A stretch of 64,000 bases of DNA. Source: Rhizophagus clarus (lineage: Eukaryota; Glomeromycota; Glomeromycetes; Glomerales; Glomeraceae). Each line of letters starts with the position of its first letter. Position 1 is the first letter of the stretch. The notes under the pieces were generated by a model, which worked only from the letters and a program-made list of their open reading frames with translations, ran no database searches and was not told the origin of the DNA. The translations under genes and the position numbers were made by a program. Shown here in pieces: positions 1 through 10,012 of this stretch. Where the stretch lies: contig BLAL01000025.1 in NCBI GenBank assembly GCA_015698045.1, positions 466,001 to 530,000 of the forward strand, read 5' to 3'.

Positions 1-580
1 CATTATCCTCTTTCTTTTTTGTTTTTCCACTTCTATATCCCTCTTCTTTTTCATCTTCCCATTGTTATCTTCTTTTTTTTTGCATTCCCATTGTTATCTC
101 CTTCTTTTTCATCTCCTTATTATTATTCTTCTTTCTTTTCATTTTTCTATCTTCCTTTTTGCTTTCTTATTGGTTTTCCTTTTTTGTGCTCTTTTTTTTA
201 TGCTTTTTTTTTTGTTTCTCTTCTACTCTTCGATTATTTTTCTTTTTGTTCCACCTTTCTTTTTTTTCTTTCTTTTTATCTTTCTTCATTTTATTCTTTC
301 TTTTTTATTTCCATATTATTATTTTTTTCCTTTTCGCCTCCTCATCATTATTCTTTTAACTTTTCATCTTTCCATCATTTTTCCTTTTCTTTTCATTCTT
401 TTTATTATTTTCATTCCTTTTTGATCCTTTCTTATCCTTTTCACTCATCTTTATACTTTTTGTTTTCTCTTCACCCTTTCATTCTTTTCAATCATTCCTT
501 TATTTTTTTTGTTACCTCATTATATTTTCATTCCTTGTTTTTCTTTTTATTGTAATAACACTTCTTTTTTTATTCATCCT
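1..580 (+). repeat. Polypyrimidine tract
   Basis: The top strand is almost wholly T and C, made of short irregular TTTTCATT/TTCTTTTT units. Long open frames here (for example 19-555) encode only Phe, Ser, Leu, Tyr and Ile and are composition artefacts. It resembles the tracts at 1780-2610, 7742-9090 and 37410-39110, the last of which lies inside a defined transposon, so this is probably a piece of a related element. Confidence 0.8.
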
Positions 581-905
581 ATTGTTAAGAAATAAACATT
601 TTTAATCAATAAAATATGTGAATCTTAAATTAATAAATTGTTTTGAAGTTTATGAATAAAATTTTATTATATAAAAATTATTTTGAATAAAAAATTTTAA
701 GTTAAAAATATTTTTTTTTTTCTTAGTGCCAAATTTCTAAAAAAAAAATAATAATATGGCATATAAATCACATGATATAGGAAGGAGGAAATTTCCCACT
801 AGTCAAAATTAGCAATACTCTAAAAATAATATATAAAATAGAAAAATTATAAAGAATTATTTATCTAAGAAAATCTAAAAAACTAAAGGTAAACCAAATA
901 ACTAC
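581..905. other. AT-rich sequence, nothing recognised
   Basis: No coding signal, RNA gene or clear repeat boundary is visible. The stretch lies between the pyrimidine tract and a retroelement 5' fragment. Confidence 0.5.
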
Positions 906-1120
906 TTTAGGCAGAATTTTTTTTTTCAGTTTAAAGACTCTTTCACTGATCACTAGGCCAAAATTTTTCAAGAAAAAACTATTACAACTCGTTATATAAA
1001 AGTTATCCAAAACAATGAATAATAAACGTTCCAATACTCAGAAACAACAGAAAAAGAATAATAACAAACCTAAAGTGATTGTTCTTAATGAGAAACCCTC
1101 TGTTATTATTTCAGCTTAAG
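905..1120 (+). mobile_element. Probable 5' fragment of an ORF1-only retroelement
   Basis: The sequence around 945-975 (GATCACTAGGCCAAAATTTT) closely resembles the 5' leader of the poly(A)-tailed retroelement at 39382 (GATCACTCAGCCCAAAAATT). A 34-codon frame starts at 1015 and ends with TAA at 1117-1119. It is rich in Asn, Lys and Gln, as expected for the basic start of an ORF1. It may be the 5' end of the relic at 4340-5740, separated by the insertions between them. The link rests on the short leader match only. Confidence 0.4.
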
Positions 1121-1124
1121 GTTG

Positions 1125-1745
1125 GACTAGTTCAGTCTGATCTAATCTAATCTCAAAAGATCAGTCTTTTAGCCAAAACCAGACCAGACTGGAACTGGAT
1201 TGATTTAAAACATTCTGAAACTTCTGATAAATTTGGTGCAAGTTTTTTTAATTTAAAGCTTAAATCAAATCAAATTGGGTCAGGTAGCCTACTCGACTAG
1301 TATGACCAAAACGATTCATAAATATTATTTTTATAAAATAATGTGAAAACCAACTGAAATAGCGTTTTTTAATATATAATTAATATAAAAAAAAGCTAAA
1401 ATAACATAAAAAAGAAGAAAACAGCATTTTTCCATACTATTTTATGAAAAAGTAAGGTAATATGAAAAAAATGATTAAACAGTATTTTTTGGAAAAAATA
1501 TTTCTGCGTCTTTTATAAAGTAAAATGAAAAAAAATTAAATGCCATTTCAACATTTTTTATAAAATAAAATGAAAAACCTGCCATTATTTTAGCATTTTT
1601 TATTCATAAATAATAAGAAAAACAATGCCAAACCAGTATTTTTTCATATATAATTTATAAAAAAAATGCCATTTCAGTATTTTTTTTCATAAAGTAAATT
1701 TAAAAAAATATCATTCATGCATTTTTACATAAAGTAAGAGGCGTG
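1125..1745. repeat. Array of GCCATTTCAGTA-type hairpin units
   Basis: From about 1330 the sequence repeats a roughly 60-80 bp unit: a GCCATTTCAGTA-like core, a T run, ATAAAGTAAAATGAAAAA, then a similar core. The flank at 1125-1320 has short CTGATCTAATC and GGTTTTGGC-like inverted words. The layout matches the foldback elements further on, with a different core. No clean termini were found. Confidence 0.5.
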
Positions 1746-1779
1746 CCAGAAATCAGCTGATTTTCTTCAATTAGTAGCC

Positions 1780-2610
1780 CTCATTTTATTTCTATTCCAT
1801 CACCTTGTTTTCCCTTCCACTTTGTTCGTTAATTTCTCTTCATTTTATTTACTCACTTCTTTTATATTATGGTCATCACTTTCTGGTACTTAAATTATCA
1901 TTTTCTTTACCTCTTTTTTTTCATTATTTACCTTTCATTTTATTTTTCTTCTCCCTTTCATTTTATTTATTGCTTTTTCTTTCACCTTGTTTTACTTCCT
2001 TCCACTCCATCCATCACTCCCCTTCATTTTGTTCTTAATTTCCCCCTCCATCTTATTCTTAATTCTCCCTTCCATCTCATTCTTCCTCCCCTTCTATTAT
2101 GATCATCACTTCCCGCTATTTCATTTATCACTTTCTCTTTCATCTCTTTTTCTTCATCACTTACTTTTCATTTTATTCTTCCATCCCTATTACTTTATTT
2201 ATTGTTTCCTCTTTTGCCTTGTTTTTACTTTCCACTTCATTTATCACTCCCCCTTCATTTTAATTTTCACTCCTTCTTCCACTTCATTTATCACTACCCC
2301 TTCTATTTTATTCATCACTTCCTCTTCCATTTCATTCTTCACTCCCTTTTCCATTTTGTTCTTGATTCATCTTTCATTTTATTCTTAACTTCTTCTTCAT
2401 TTTGTTTTTAATTCCTCTTTCATTTTATTCTTCCCTTCATTACATTTTTAACCCTCTTTCATTTTATTCTTAACTCCTCTTTTATTTTATTCTTCCTTTT
2501 ATTTCATTTTTAACTCCTCCTTTATTTTATTCTTAACTTCCTATTCCATCTTATTCTTAATTCACCCTTTCATCTTATTCTTTTCTCCTCATTTCATTTT
2601 TAAAGATTCT
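1780..2610 (+). repeat. Polypyrimidine tandem repeat
   Basis: Imperfect repeats of a TTCATTTTATTCTTAACTCC-like unit on a T/C-only strand, ending near an A run at 2617-2633. Overlapping frames of 69-133 codons in this tract use only a few residues and are not genes. Confidence 0.75.
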
Positions 2611-2959
2611 ATCAAAAAAAAAAAAAAAAAAAAATCTGCCTATACTATTAAAAAAAACCCATCTATTACAAAAAAAAAAGATTTCTTGTGAATTATTACT
2701 ATTGTTATTAAAATAAGTTAACATTATTTATATTTATTACTGAAAAGCAATTAGTAGCAAACATCAGCTAACAACTAATGGGGAATAAAATTTTTTTGTA
2801 CATTAGTAATTAACCCAGAATCTGCTGATCAAATCATTTGATCAAATTGTTCATAGCAATACAGAACCTTCTGACTAAACAACCTGATTGAACCATCCAT
2901 GCCTAACAAAGAACAGATTAAATTAGATACAGGTCACACAATTCAAAATTATTTATTCA

Positions 2960-4320
2960 GGTAATCTAAATATCTACACAAATTTTTTTAGTATATAGAT
3001 ACTGAAAAAACGTTTCATAACATTTTTTCATAAAGCTAATTAAAAAAAATGTTGCGAAATATTTTTTTATTAATAAAATATACTGAAAAAACGTTTTGCA
3101 ACATTTTTTTATAAAATTAATTAAAAAAATGTTGCAAAATGTTTTTTTATTAGTAAAAATATACTGAAAAACCATTTTATAACATTTTTTCATAAAGCTA
3201 ATTAAAAAAAATATTGTGAAATATTTTTTTATTAATAAAATACACTGAAAAAATGTTTCACAATATTTTTTCACAAAATTAATTAAAAAAATGTTGCAAA
3301 ACATTTTTTTATTAGTAAAAATATACTGAAAAAATGTTTTACAATGTTTTTTCACAAAATTAATTAAAAAAATGTTACAAAACATTTTTTTTATTAGTAA
3401 AATTAGACTGAAAAAATGTTTTGCAACATTTTTTCACAAAATTAATTAAAAAAATACTGTGAAACATTTTTTTATTAGTAAAAATATACTGAAAAAATAT
3501 TTTGCAATGTTTTTTCATAAAGCTAATTAAAAAAAATATTGTAAAACATTTTTTTATTAATAAAATATACTGAAAAAATATTTCATAACATTTTTTTACA
3601 AAATTAATTAAAAAATGTTGCAAAACATTTTTTTATTAGTAAAAATATACTGAAAAATGTTTTGCAACATTTTTTCATAAAGCTAATTATAAAAAATGTT
3701 GTAAAATATTTTTTTATTAGTAAAATACACTGAAAAAATGTTTCACAACATTTTTTCACAAAATTAATTAAAAAAACGTTGCAAAATATTTTTTTATTAA
3801 TAATTATACACTGAAAAAATATTTCATGACGTTTTTTCACTAAACTAATTAAAAAAAGTCACATTCATTCCACTAAACTAATTAAAAAAAGTCACAGTCA
3901 TTTTTTTTATTAAAGATGCATTGAAAAAACATTTCACAACATTTTTTTACTAAACTAATTAAAAAATATTGTGAACCATTTTTTTAAATTAAAAATACAT
4001 CGAAAAAATATTTTGCAACATTTTTTTACTAGATTAAATAAAAAAAAAGTCCCAATTGTTTTTTTTATTAAAGATGTATTGAAAAAATGGTTCGCAATAT
4101 TTTTTCATTAAATTGATTAAAAAACATTGCAGAACTTTTTTTTATTAAATTATTTGAAACCTGTATAATAATTTTTTTTATTAAATTAATTTCAGATTAA
4201 CAGACCAATCAGGTTGGGTCAAACCTGTAACCTGACCTGATACCAAATATTTCAACCTGAATATTTCAGGTTAACCTAACGGGTAACCTGAATTGACTTT
4301 TATCCATTCAGAACTCTAAA
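2960..4320. mobile_element. Hairpin-array element, GTTGCGAAA core, copy 1
   Basis: Units of about 75-80 bp alternate an AAAATGTTGCGAAATA-like core with its approximate complement and AAAATTAATTAAAAAA linkers. The minus strand therefore appears open and reads a repetitive FCNIFLINFVKK-like peptide, which is an artefact. The right end (4195-4315) has AACCTGACCTGA and GGTTAACCTGA words and finishes TTATCCATTCAGAACTCT. The same end is found at 18095, so this is a dispersed element. The left terminus is not clear. Confidence 0.6.
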
Positions 4321-4339
4321 TTAAACTGATAAAAAGATA

Positions 4340-5740
4340 GAGCAACATGCATGTTCTTGACCAAATCTCAGAAAAGGAACGCTAAAAAGAAGGCCTGTAA
4401 GGAGAAGAAAAAGTTGCAATTACAAACTTCTTTTGGACTAGATAAATACATAGTGCCCATTTTTAGCAAGGAATCTTCTGAGTATATACCATCTCAACCT
4501 TCTGGTTCAAGGACAGTTACTTTTAATCAAAGTTTACTTTCTCCTTCTTTCACACTATTTAAGCAGTTGAAATGAGTTTCTAAGCCAAGTTCAACACCTA
4601 ATAATAATAGAAAAAAATTAAAACAGAAAAACACAGATAATACTTTTAAGAATAGGAATGTTATCATTACCAGTTATTATTCTCAAGAAGAAAAACAAGC
4701 ATAACTATTAGATTTTGTAGTATATGATATACCAGCAAAATGGAATAACTATACCCTTTTAGCTAATTTAAGATGATGGGGTAAGGTCATTTTAGTCAGC
4801 ATAAGGGTATACAAGAAGTATTTATTTGCAAGGGTTTAACTGATTTCTGACTATGAGTGCTTAAAATGCTATAATGGAAGAAACTGGACTGTCAATTTAG
4901 AAGGAATCCCAGTTTGATGGTTCTCTACTTCCTGAAGTCTCTCTGAAAGGAAACAACATGAGAAATTCTAAGCTATTATATATAATATTCCAGATGATAT
5001 GACAAATGCCTCCTTATTCCCAAATGAATGTCTACACTAATTTTTGTTAGATAGTAGTATAAAATTATTCAAAATTATTAAAGAAGTTAATGGGTCTAGA
5101 AAGATAATAAGTTATTTTGACACTTAGGATCATGTTTCCACCTATATTAATAATCCTTAGCTTTAGAATGACAAAAATCTCTTGGTGCTGTTATTTTACT
5201 CTCAACTTTAAGAACTTATATAAATCTGTTTGATTTGACAATGCAGACAAATCCTCAAAGACATCATCTAAGTCTAATTTTTCTTTTTCAGGTTATAATA
5301 CTAATAACCGTAAAAATGACTAAATAAAACTTCCAAATCTGGTCATTATACCAAGAAGATCAATCAATTAAGAAATGGTCAGTCCTTCAAGCTAGATGTA
5401 AAACATTTAATAGTTGGGCTGAAGGCATTGTTGAAATATTATATTTAGTTTAATTGGTGATATTGATCAATAATCTATATTAACTTCTTGTTATACTTTG
5501 CATTTGCTTTATGTGATGTTATCTTTTTTTCTTTTTTATTTCCCTTATACCTTGAACAATTCTATAACTAGACTTCCTATTACACTAAAGAAAATAGACT
5601 AGAGGTATAGTAGTTATGAAACACATTTATAACTCTAGTATGAGGAACAGGTGGGCTTTGTCTATTAGTTTTTTTTGTATATTTATCAATCTTTTATCTA
5701 ATAAAATAAGCATGTCTTTTAATTATAAAAAAAAAAAAAA
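4340..5740 (+). pseudogene. Decayed ORF1-only retroelement with poly(A) tail
   Basis: Interrupted frames from 4351 match the gag-like ORF at 39484-41139. A basic KKACKEKKKLQLQ region is followed, around 4700-4960, by VVYDIPAKWNNYTLL, SERKQHEKF and YNIPDDMTNASLF. These parallel VVYDIPAKWTNYQLL, SERKQREKF and TNIPANMTIESLF in the other copy. Several stops interrupt it. The 3' untranslated part ends in ATAAAATAAG and then an A run at about 5728-5743. No reverse transcriptase is present, as in the other copy. Confidence 0.7.
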
Positions 5741-5744
5741 AATT

Positions 5745-6143
5745 TTTTACCTGGATGATTTTTCACTTTTATCACTTAACTAATATAATTTTACAATTAT
5801 ATCATATCAACCAGTTATTTGTTTACATCTGTTTCGCTTTTCAGTTAGCTTTTAGTCTCATATCAAAGGTTTAATATTTCTTATTTTTCTTGTTTTTGCT
5901 TCTTTTTTTTGTTTCTTAATTTCTTTCTCTTTTTTTTCTTAAACCTTTATTAAGGTTTTCTAGTTTTACATTAAAGGTATATTATTTTTTTTTATTTCTA
6001 GATTTTTTTTTGTTTCATTTTTTAACTTTATTTTATTCCTTCTTTCCTTTTATTTTATAAATTTTGGCTCTTTTTTTTAAATTTTAACTGCTTCTGATTT
6101 TCTCTTTTTTTAGATTACCAAAACTCTTTGAGAAAGAAGGTAG
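5745..6143 (+). repeat. T-rich tract
   Basis: T/C-rich sequence without coding signal. It is likely the same pyrimidine tract that resumes at 7742, split by the foldback element 6154-7731. Confidence 0.5.
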
Positions 6144-6522
6144 ATGCTTAGCTAAAGCTCTGCATGAGCTGAGCCAGCTTGCAAGCTTTTCAAGCTGAGC
6201 CAAGTTAAGCTATGATTAAATTGGCTTGGTGGCTTACAAGCCAGCTTGAAAAAGCTTAAGTCAAGTATTAGGCTTGGCTTGATAAACTCAAGCTGGCAGT
6301 GGGCTTGGCTTGAAAAGTTCAAGCCAGCTCATGAGCCAGATCAAGCTTGGCAATTTTTTATAAAAAACGCTGGTACCAATAGTTCTGGCGTTTTTTTTGC
6401 AAATTTATATATAAAAAATGCTGAAACTATTTGTTCTGGCACTTTTTGCAATTTTATGAATAAAAAACGCTGGTATCAATAGTTCTGGCATTTTTTTTTA
6501 TGATTTTATAATACAAAATGCT

Positions 6523-7454
6523 GTTAACGCTATAACAAATTATTCAGTATAAAGGCAGGGTCATGTGACTTACCGATCTAATCAAATAATCTGAATATCT
6601 GATCTTTTTTTTAATCATTTATCAGTTTATTTTTGTGGTGTTACTGGACAAAAAACACGACCGGACTTTTGGAATTAAGGTAAGGGAGGGTTAAGGGAGG
6701 TGTTTTGTTGTTTTTTTTAATTAATTAAGTATTAACTTTTTTTTTACTTTTTGTAGTGTTGCCGAACGAAAAGTACGACCAGACTTTTGGAATTAAGGTA
6801 AGGGAGGGTGGGGAAAGTGTTTTTCGGTAATTTTTTTTAACTAATTAATTAATTATTTTTTTTTTTATTTTTTATAATGTTGCCAGACGAAAAGCATGAT
6901 CAGACTTTTGGAATCAAGGTAAAGGAGAGTGGGTGAGGTGTCTTTCGTTACTCTTTTTTTTAACTAATTAATTATTTTTTTTTTACTTTTTATAGTGTTG
7001 CCAGATGAAAAGCATGACCGGATTTTTGGAATTAAGGTAAGGGAAGGTGGGTGAGGTGTCTTTCGTTGTTCTTTTTTTTAACTAATTAATTATTTTTTTA
7101 TTTTTTGTAGTGTTACTGGGCGAAAAATACGACTGAACTTTTGGAATTAGGGTATTAAAAACTGAAAAAGAATAATAAAAATAAATAAATTTGGTATAAA
7201 ATACCAAAAAAAAGTGAAAAAATAAATAAAATAAAATAAATTTTGGTAAATACTGAGTAATTTAATTTACTGAAATTAGTATTTTTTAAAAATAAATCCA
7301 CGTATATCTATTATAAACTCTACGCAAACATAATATGTGAGTTACTCCTAAATTGACCGATCTACGCAAACTCAATTTGTAGGTTTAAAAAGTAATTTCA
7401 TATAAACTCTACGCAAATCCGTATGTGAGTTATATTAGTATTATTCAGGGTCCT
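6523..7454 (-). mobile_element. Truncated AGGATCC-family element
   Basis: Read on the minus strand it begins AGGACCCTGAATAATACTAA and runs parallel to the element at 30943-32346. Shared features are ACTCACATACGG, the TTTGCGTAGA words, the 41-nt micro-exon-like array and the GTCACATGA...GTTATAGCGTTAAC stretch. It stops at GTTAAC (6523), where the 30.9-kb copy continues for about 130 bp to its second terminus. One end is therefore missing. Confidence 0.65.
6639..7151 (+). repeat. Five-unit micro-exon-like array (41-nt cores)
   Basis: The cores are 6639-6679, 6757-6797, 6878-6918, 6996-7036 and 7111-7151, each exactly 41 nt. Each begins TGTT(G/A)C and ends GGAATTAAG or a close variant. All five are followed by GT (GTAAGG, GTAAAG or GTATTA). 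The cores at 6757, 6996 and 7111 are preceded by a T-rich tract and TAG; the cores at 6639 and 6878 are preceded by GG and AA. Spacers are 74-80 nt and contain TTAACTAAT, like a branch site. Length 41 is not a multiple of 3, so a simple protein repeat would change frame at each unit. Function is unknown. Confidence 0.8.
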
Positions 7455-7741
7455 GCCGGGACCATTAGTTCTGGTATTTTTTTTTTTGTAACTTTATATA
7501 TAAAAACGCCTAGTTTCAGCTTTTTTTTTTGATAATAAAGCTTGAGCCAGCTTGAGCCAGCTCAAGCTCAACTTGGCATGAGCCAGAATTTTTCATGGTT
7601 CAGCTTGGCTTAAATGAGTTGAGCCAAGATTTTTTGTGACTTGACTCATTTTGGCTCAAGCCAGAATTTTTTTTTTTAAGCCAAGCCAAGCCAAACTGTA
7701 GCTTGACTTGAACCGGCTCATGCGGAGCTTTATGCTTAGCT

Positions 7742-9306
7742 TTATTTTTTTATTATTGTATTCTCTTTTTCTTGTGTTTATTACCATTACTAACAACAAT
7801 CTTTCACTTTTCACTTTTTTATTCTTTTTTCTTTTTATTTTTTCCTCTCATTTCATTTTTGTTTTCCTTTATTTATTTTTTTTTTTATTTTTCTCTTTTT
7901 ATTTTTTTTTTACTTTACTTTTTCCTTTTATTTTTCCATCTGTTTTCCTTTTTTTTTTCTTTTATCTTCTGTTTTTGCCTCTTTATCTTTCATCTTCCTT
8001 TTTGTAATATTTTTTTTAAGTTTTCTGAAATTTTTCAAAAATATGATAGATATTTCACTTTCATCTCTTTTTTTTACTATATTTCTTTATCTTTATTACT
8101 AATAAATTTTTTCTTCTGTCTTTTTGTATTTATTTTATTTTTAATTTTGTTTTCTTTTCTCCTTTATTTTTCCTTTTATTTTTTCTTTTTCATTTTTTTT
8201 CCTTTTCATTTTCTTTTCTTTTTCATTTCTTTTTTTTTTCATTTCCTTTTCTTTTACATTTCCTTTTCTTTTTCATTTTCTTTTCATTTTCATTTCCTTT
8301 TCTTTTTCATTTCCTTTTCTTTTTCATTTCCTTTTCTTTTTCATTTCCTTTTCTTTTTCATTTTTTTTTTTCGTTTTCATTTTTTTTTTTTTATTTTATT
8401 TTTATTTTTATTTTTTTCCTTCATTTTCATTTTTGTTTCCTATCCTCTATTTCTTTTATTTTCCTTTTTATTTTTTTTTTCTTCCACTTTTCCATTTATT
8501 TTTCTTTTCTTTTCTTTCATCTTTTGTTTTTATCTTCTTTACCTTTTGTCTTTCTTTTTATCATTATTTTATATTACAAAATTATAATGGTAATTTTATT
8601 ATTTTATGATATGTTTTTTTAGGTTTTCTGAATCTGCTTTTCAAAATAAATAAGTATTTTGTTTCACTGATTTCTTTTTTTACTATATTTTTTTATCTTT
8701 ATTATTAACAAACTTTTTTTTCATCTTTTTTTTCATTTCATTTTTAATTTTGTTTCTTTTCATCTTTTTTTCATTTTATTTTTATTTTTATTTCATTTTT
8801 CTTTTTGTTTTTTTTATTTTCTTTTTTTTATTTTCTTTCTTGTTTTTCTTTTATTTTAATTTTTGATTTTTCCTCTATTTTCCTTCCATTTCTGTTTTCC
8901 TTTCTCTTTGTTTTAATTTTGTTTTCTTTTATTTCTTCATTCTCCTTTCTTTTGTTTTTTCTCCTTTTATTAAACATATTGTTATTTCACTCCTTTTCGA
9001 TTTTATCTTCTTTTCTATTTATTTTGTTTTTGTTTTATTACTTTTTTACATTTTGTCATTATTATTGGGTTTTGTATCATTATTATTAGTTAGATTAAAA
9101 ATAAATGTTTTAGCTTTGAATACAATAAACTTAAGTTTTAGTTTTGAATAATATATTTTGCTCTTCTATTTAATAAACTTTAAAGGAATAAATACACAAA
9201 TATTTTGTAACATAAAAAGTTGTGTTTTATACTATAAAATTATATTTATTATGTAATAAGGATAAGCAATATTAGATTTTATTCAGGATGAAGAATAAAT
9301 TTACTC
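7742..9306 (+). mobile_element. Decayed polypyrimidine MULE-like element, right part
   Basis: T/C-only sequence to about 9090. The tail then parallels the tail of the element at 37058-39340: TATCATTATTATTAGTTA, AATAAACTTTAAAGGAATAA, and finally ATAAATTTACTC ending at 9306. The last stretch corresponds to the terminal inverted repeat of that element with G-to-A changes. Open frames of up to 271 codons here consist of Phe, Ser and Leu and are not genes. Confidence 0.55.
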
Positions 9307-9860
9307 TTAAAAAAAATATATTTTTAAAAGTTCACTTACTACTAATATAAAATTCTTTATTATCATTATAATATTTTAGATACATTTGATATAATTCTCT
9401 TATAATTTTTATAGCTTGTACTGGTAAATTATAGTATTCAAATACCTTAGTTAAATATATAAACAAATTATATATAAAGGATGAAAATTTTCTTTTTTAT
9501 ATTAATTTTGGAGTTTGAAATTCATCTAACCAGTATTCTTCTAATTTATTTTTCCTTTTAATTTTGTTGCTTGTATTGTCATTATTAATTTGTGAAAAAT
9601 TAATCATATAATAAGTCTTTTAAAAAATAAAGTCATTAATAAAAATAAAATTTAATATTTAAATTGTATTTATAAGTTTTGTATTGTAGTATTATTTATT
9701 TACAATATATACCTATTTTGCAATATTAATGGTAGTACTTTTTTATTTCTTTTATTCAATAGTACAAATGAAAAAATACAATAATACTTTAATATTTTAT
9801 GTATTTTAAAAGGTATAAACATGCTGCTTCTTATAGCAGTCTATCTGCTTTATTTTAAAG
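9307..9860 (-). pseudogene. Decayed duplicate of the CBP3-like gene, 5' exons
   Basis: Base-by-base alignment by eye matches 45540-46025. It covers exon 2 (about 9340-9610) and exon 1 (about 9690-9840) of the chaperone gene, including the TGCTGCTT word at the start codon. Differences are overwhelmingly C-to-T and G-to-A. For example, ACAACAACAC becomes ACAATAATAC, and GGTGTAGAC becomes GGTATAAAC. The reading frame is lost. Exons 3-5 are absent; a pyrimidine-rich element lies where they would be. Confidence 0.85.
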
Positions 9861-10012
9861 TAATTAAATAGTTTTATGATACTAAAATTTTTTTGCCAAT
9901 TATCTTAAGTTTCAATAAGACAACCAATAAGATTATCTGAATCATTATGTGATGATAACAATCATGACTTTATATAGTATATGATTCAGTTATAATTTTT
10001 TTATTATTAAAA
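9861..10012. promoter_or_regulatory. Duplicate of the CBP3/UTP18 shared promoter, decayed
   Basis: It corresponds to 46026-46200. The words CCAATAAGATTATCTG and CATTATGTGATGATAACAAT are recognisable against CCAATAAGATTATCTGG and CATCATGTGATGATGGCAAT. This shows that the duplication was a genomic segment, not a processed transcript. Confidence 0.7.

Larger units (their letters stand above)
6154..7731. mobile_element. Foldback element, AAAGCTC termini, 10-bp TSD
   Basis: The element starts AAAGCTCTGCATGAGC and ends GCTCATGCGGAGCTTT. It is flanked by identical 10-bp direct repeats ATGCTTAGCT at 6144-6153 and 7732-7741. Long subterminal arms are built from short AAGCTTGGC/GCCAGCTTG words. The interior has units with a GCTGGTACCAATAGTTCTGGCG core, and another element is inserted in it (6523-7454). 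A 10-bp TSD suggests Mutator-like mobilisation, but no transposase is present, so the superfamily is inferred. Confidence 0.8.

Noticed and set aside
19-555. Open frame of 178 codons in the first pyrimidine tract
   Set aside because: The residues are almost only Phe, Ser, Leu, Tyr and Ile, overlapping frames are equally open, and no intron or start context stands out. It is a consequence of T/C-only sequence.
2966-3840. Minus-strand repeat protein (FCNIFLINFVKK units)
   Set aside because: It arises from the hairpin-array units; the frame shifts between segments and the sister array at 16.9-18.1 kb does not keep it open.
7772-8587. 271-codon open frame rich in Phe and Leu, possible membrane protein
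   Set aside because: The tract is T/C-only and repeats FLFFFISF-like words. It would pass as transmembrane by composition alone, and there is no family motif.
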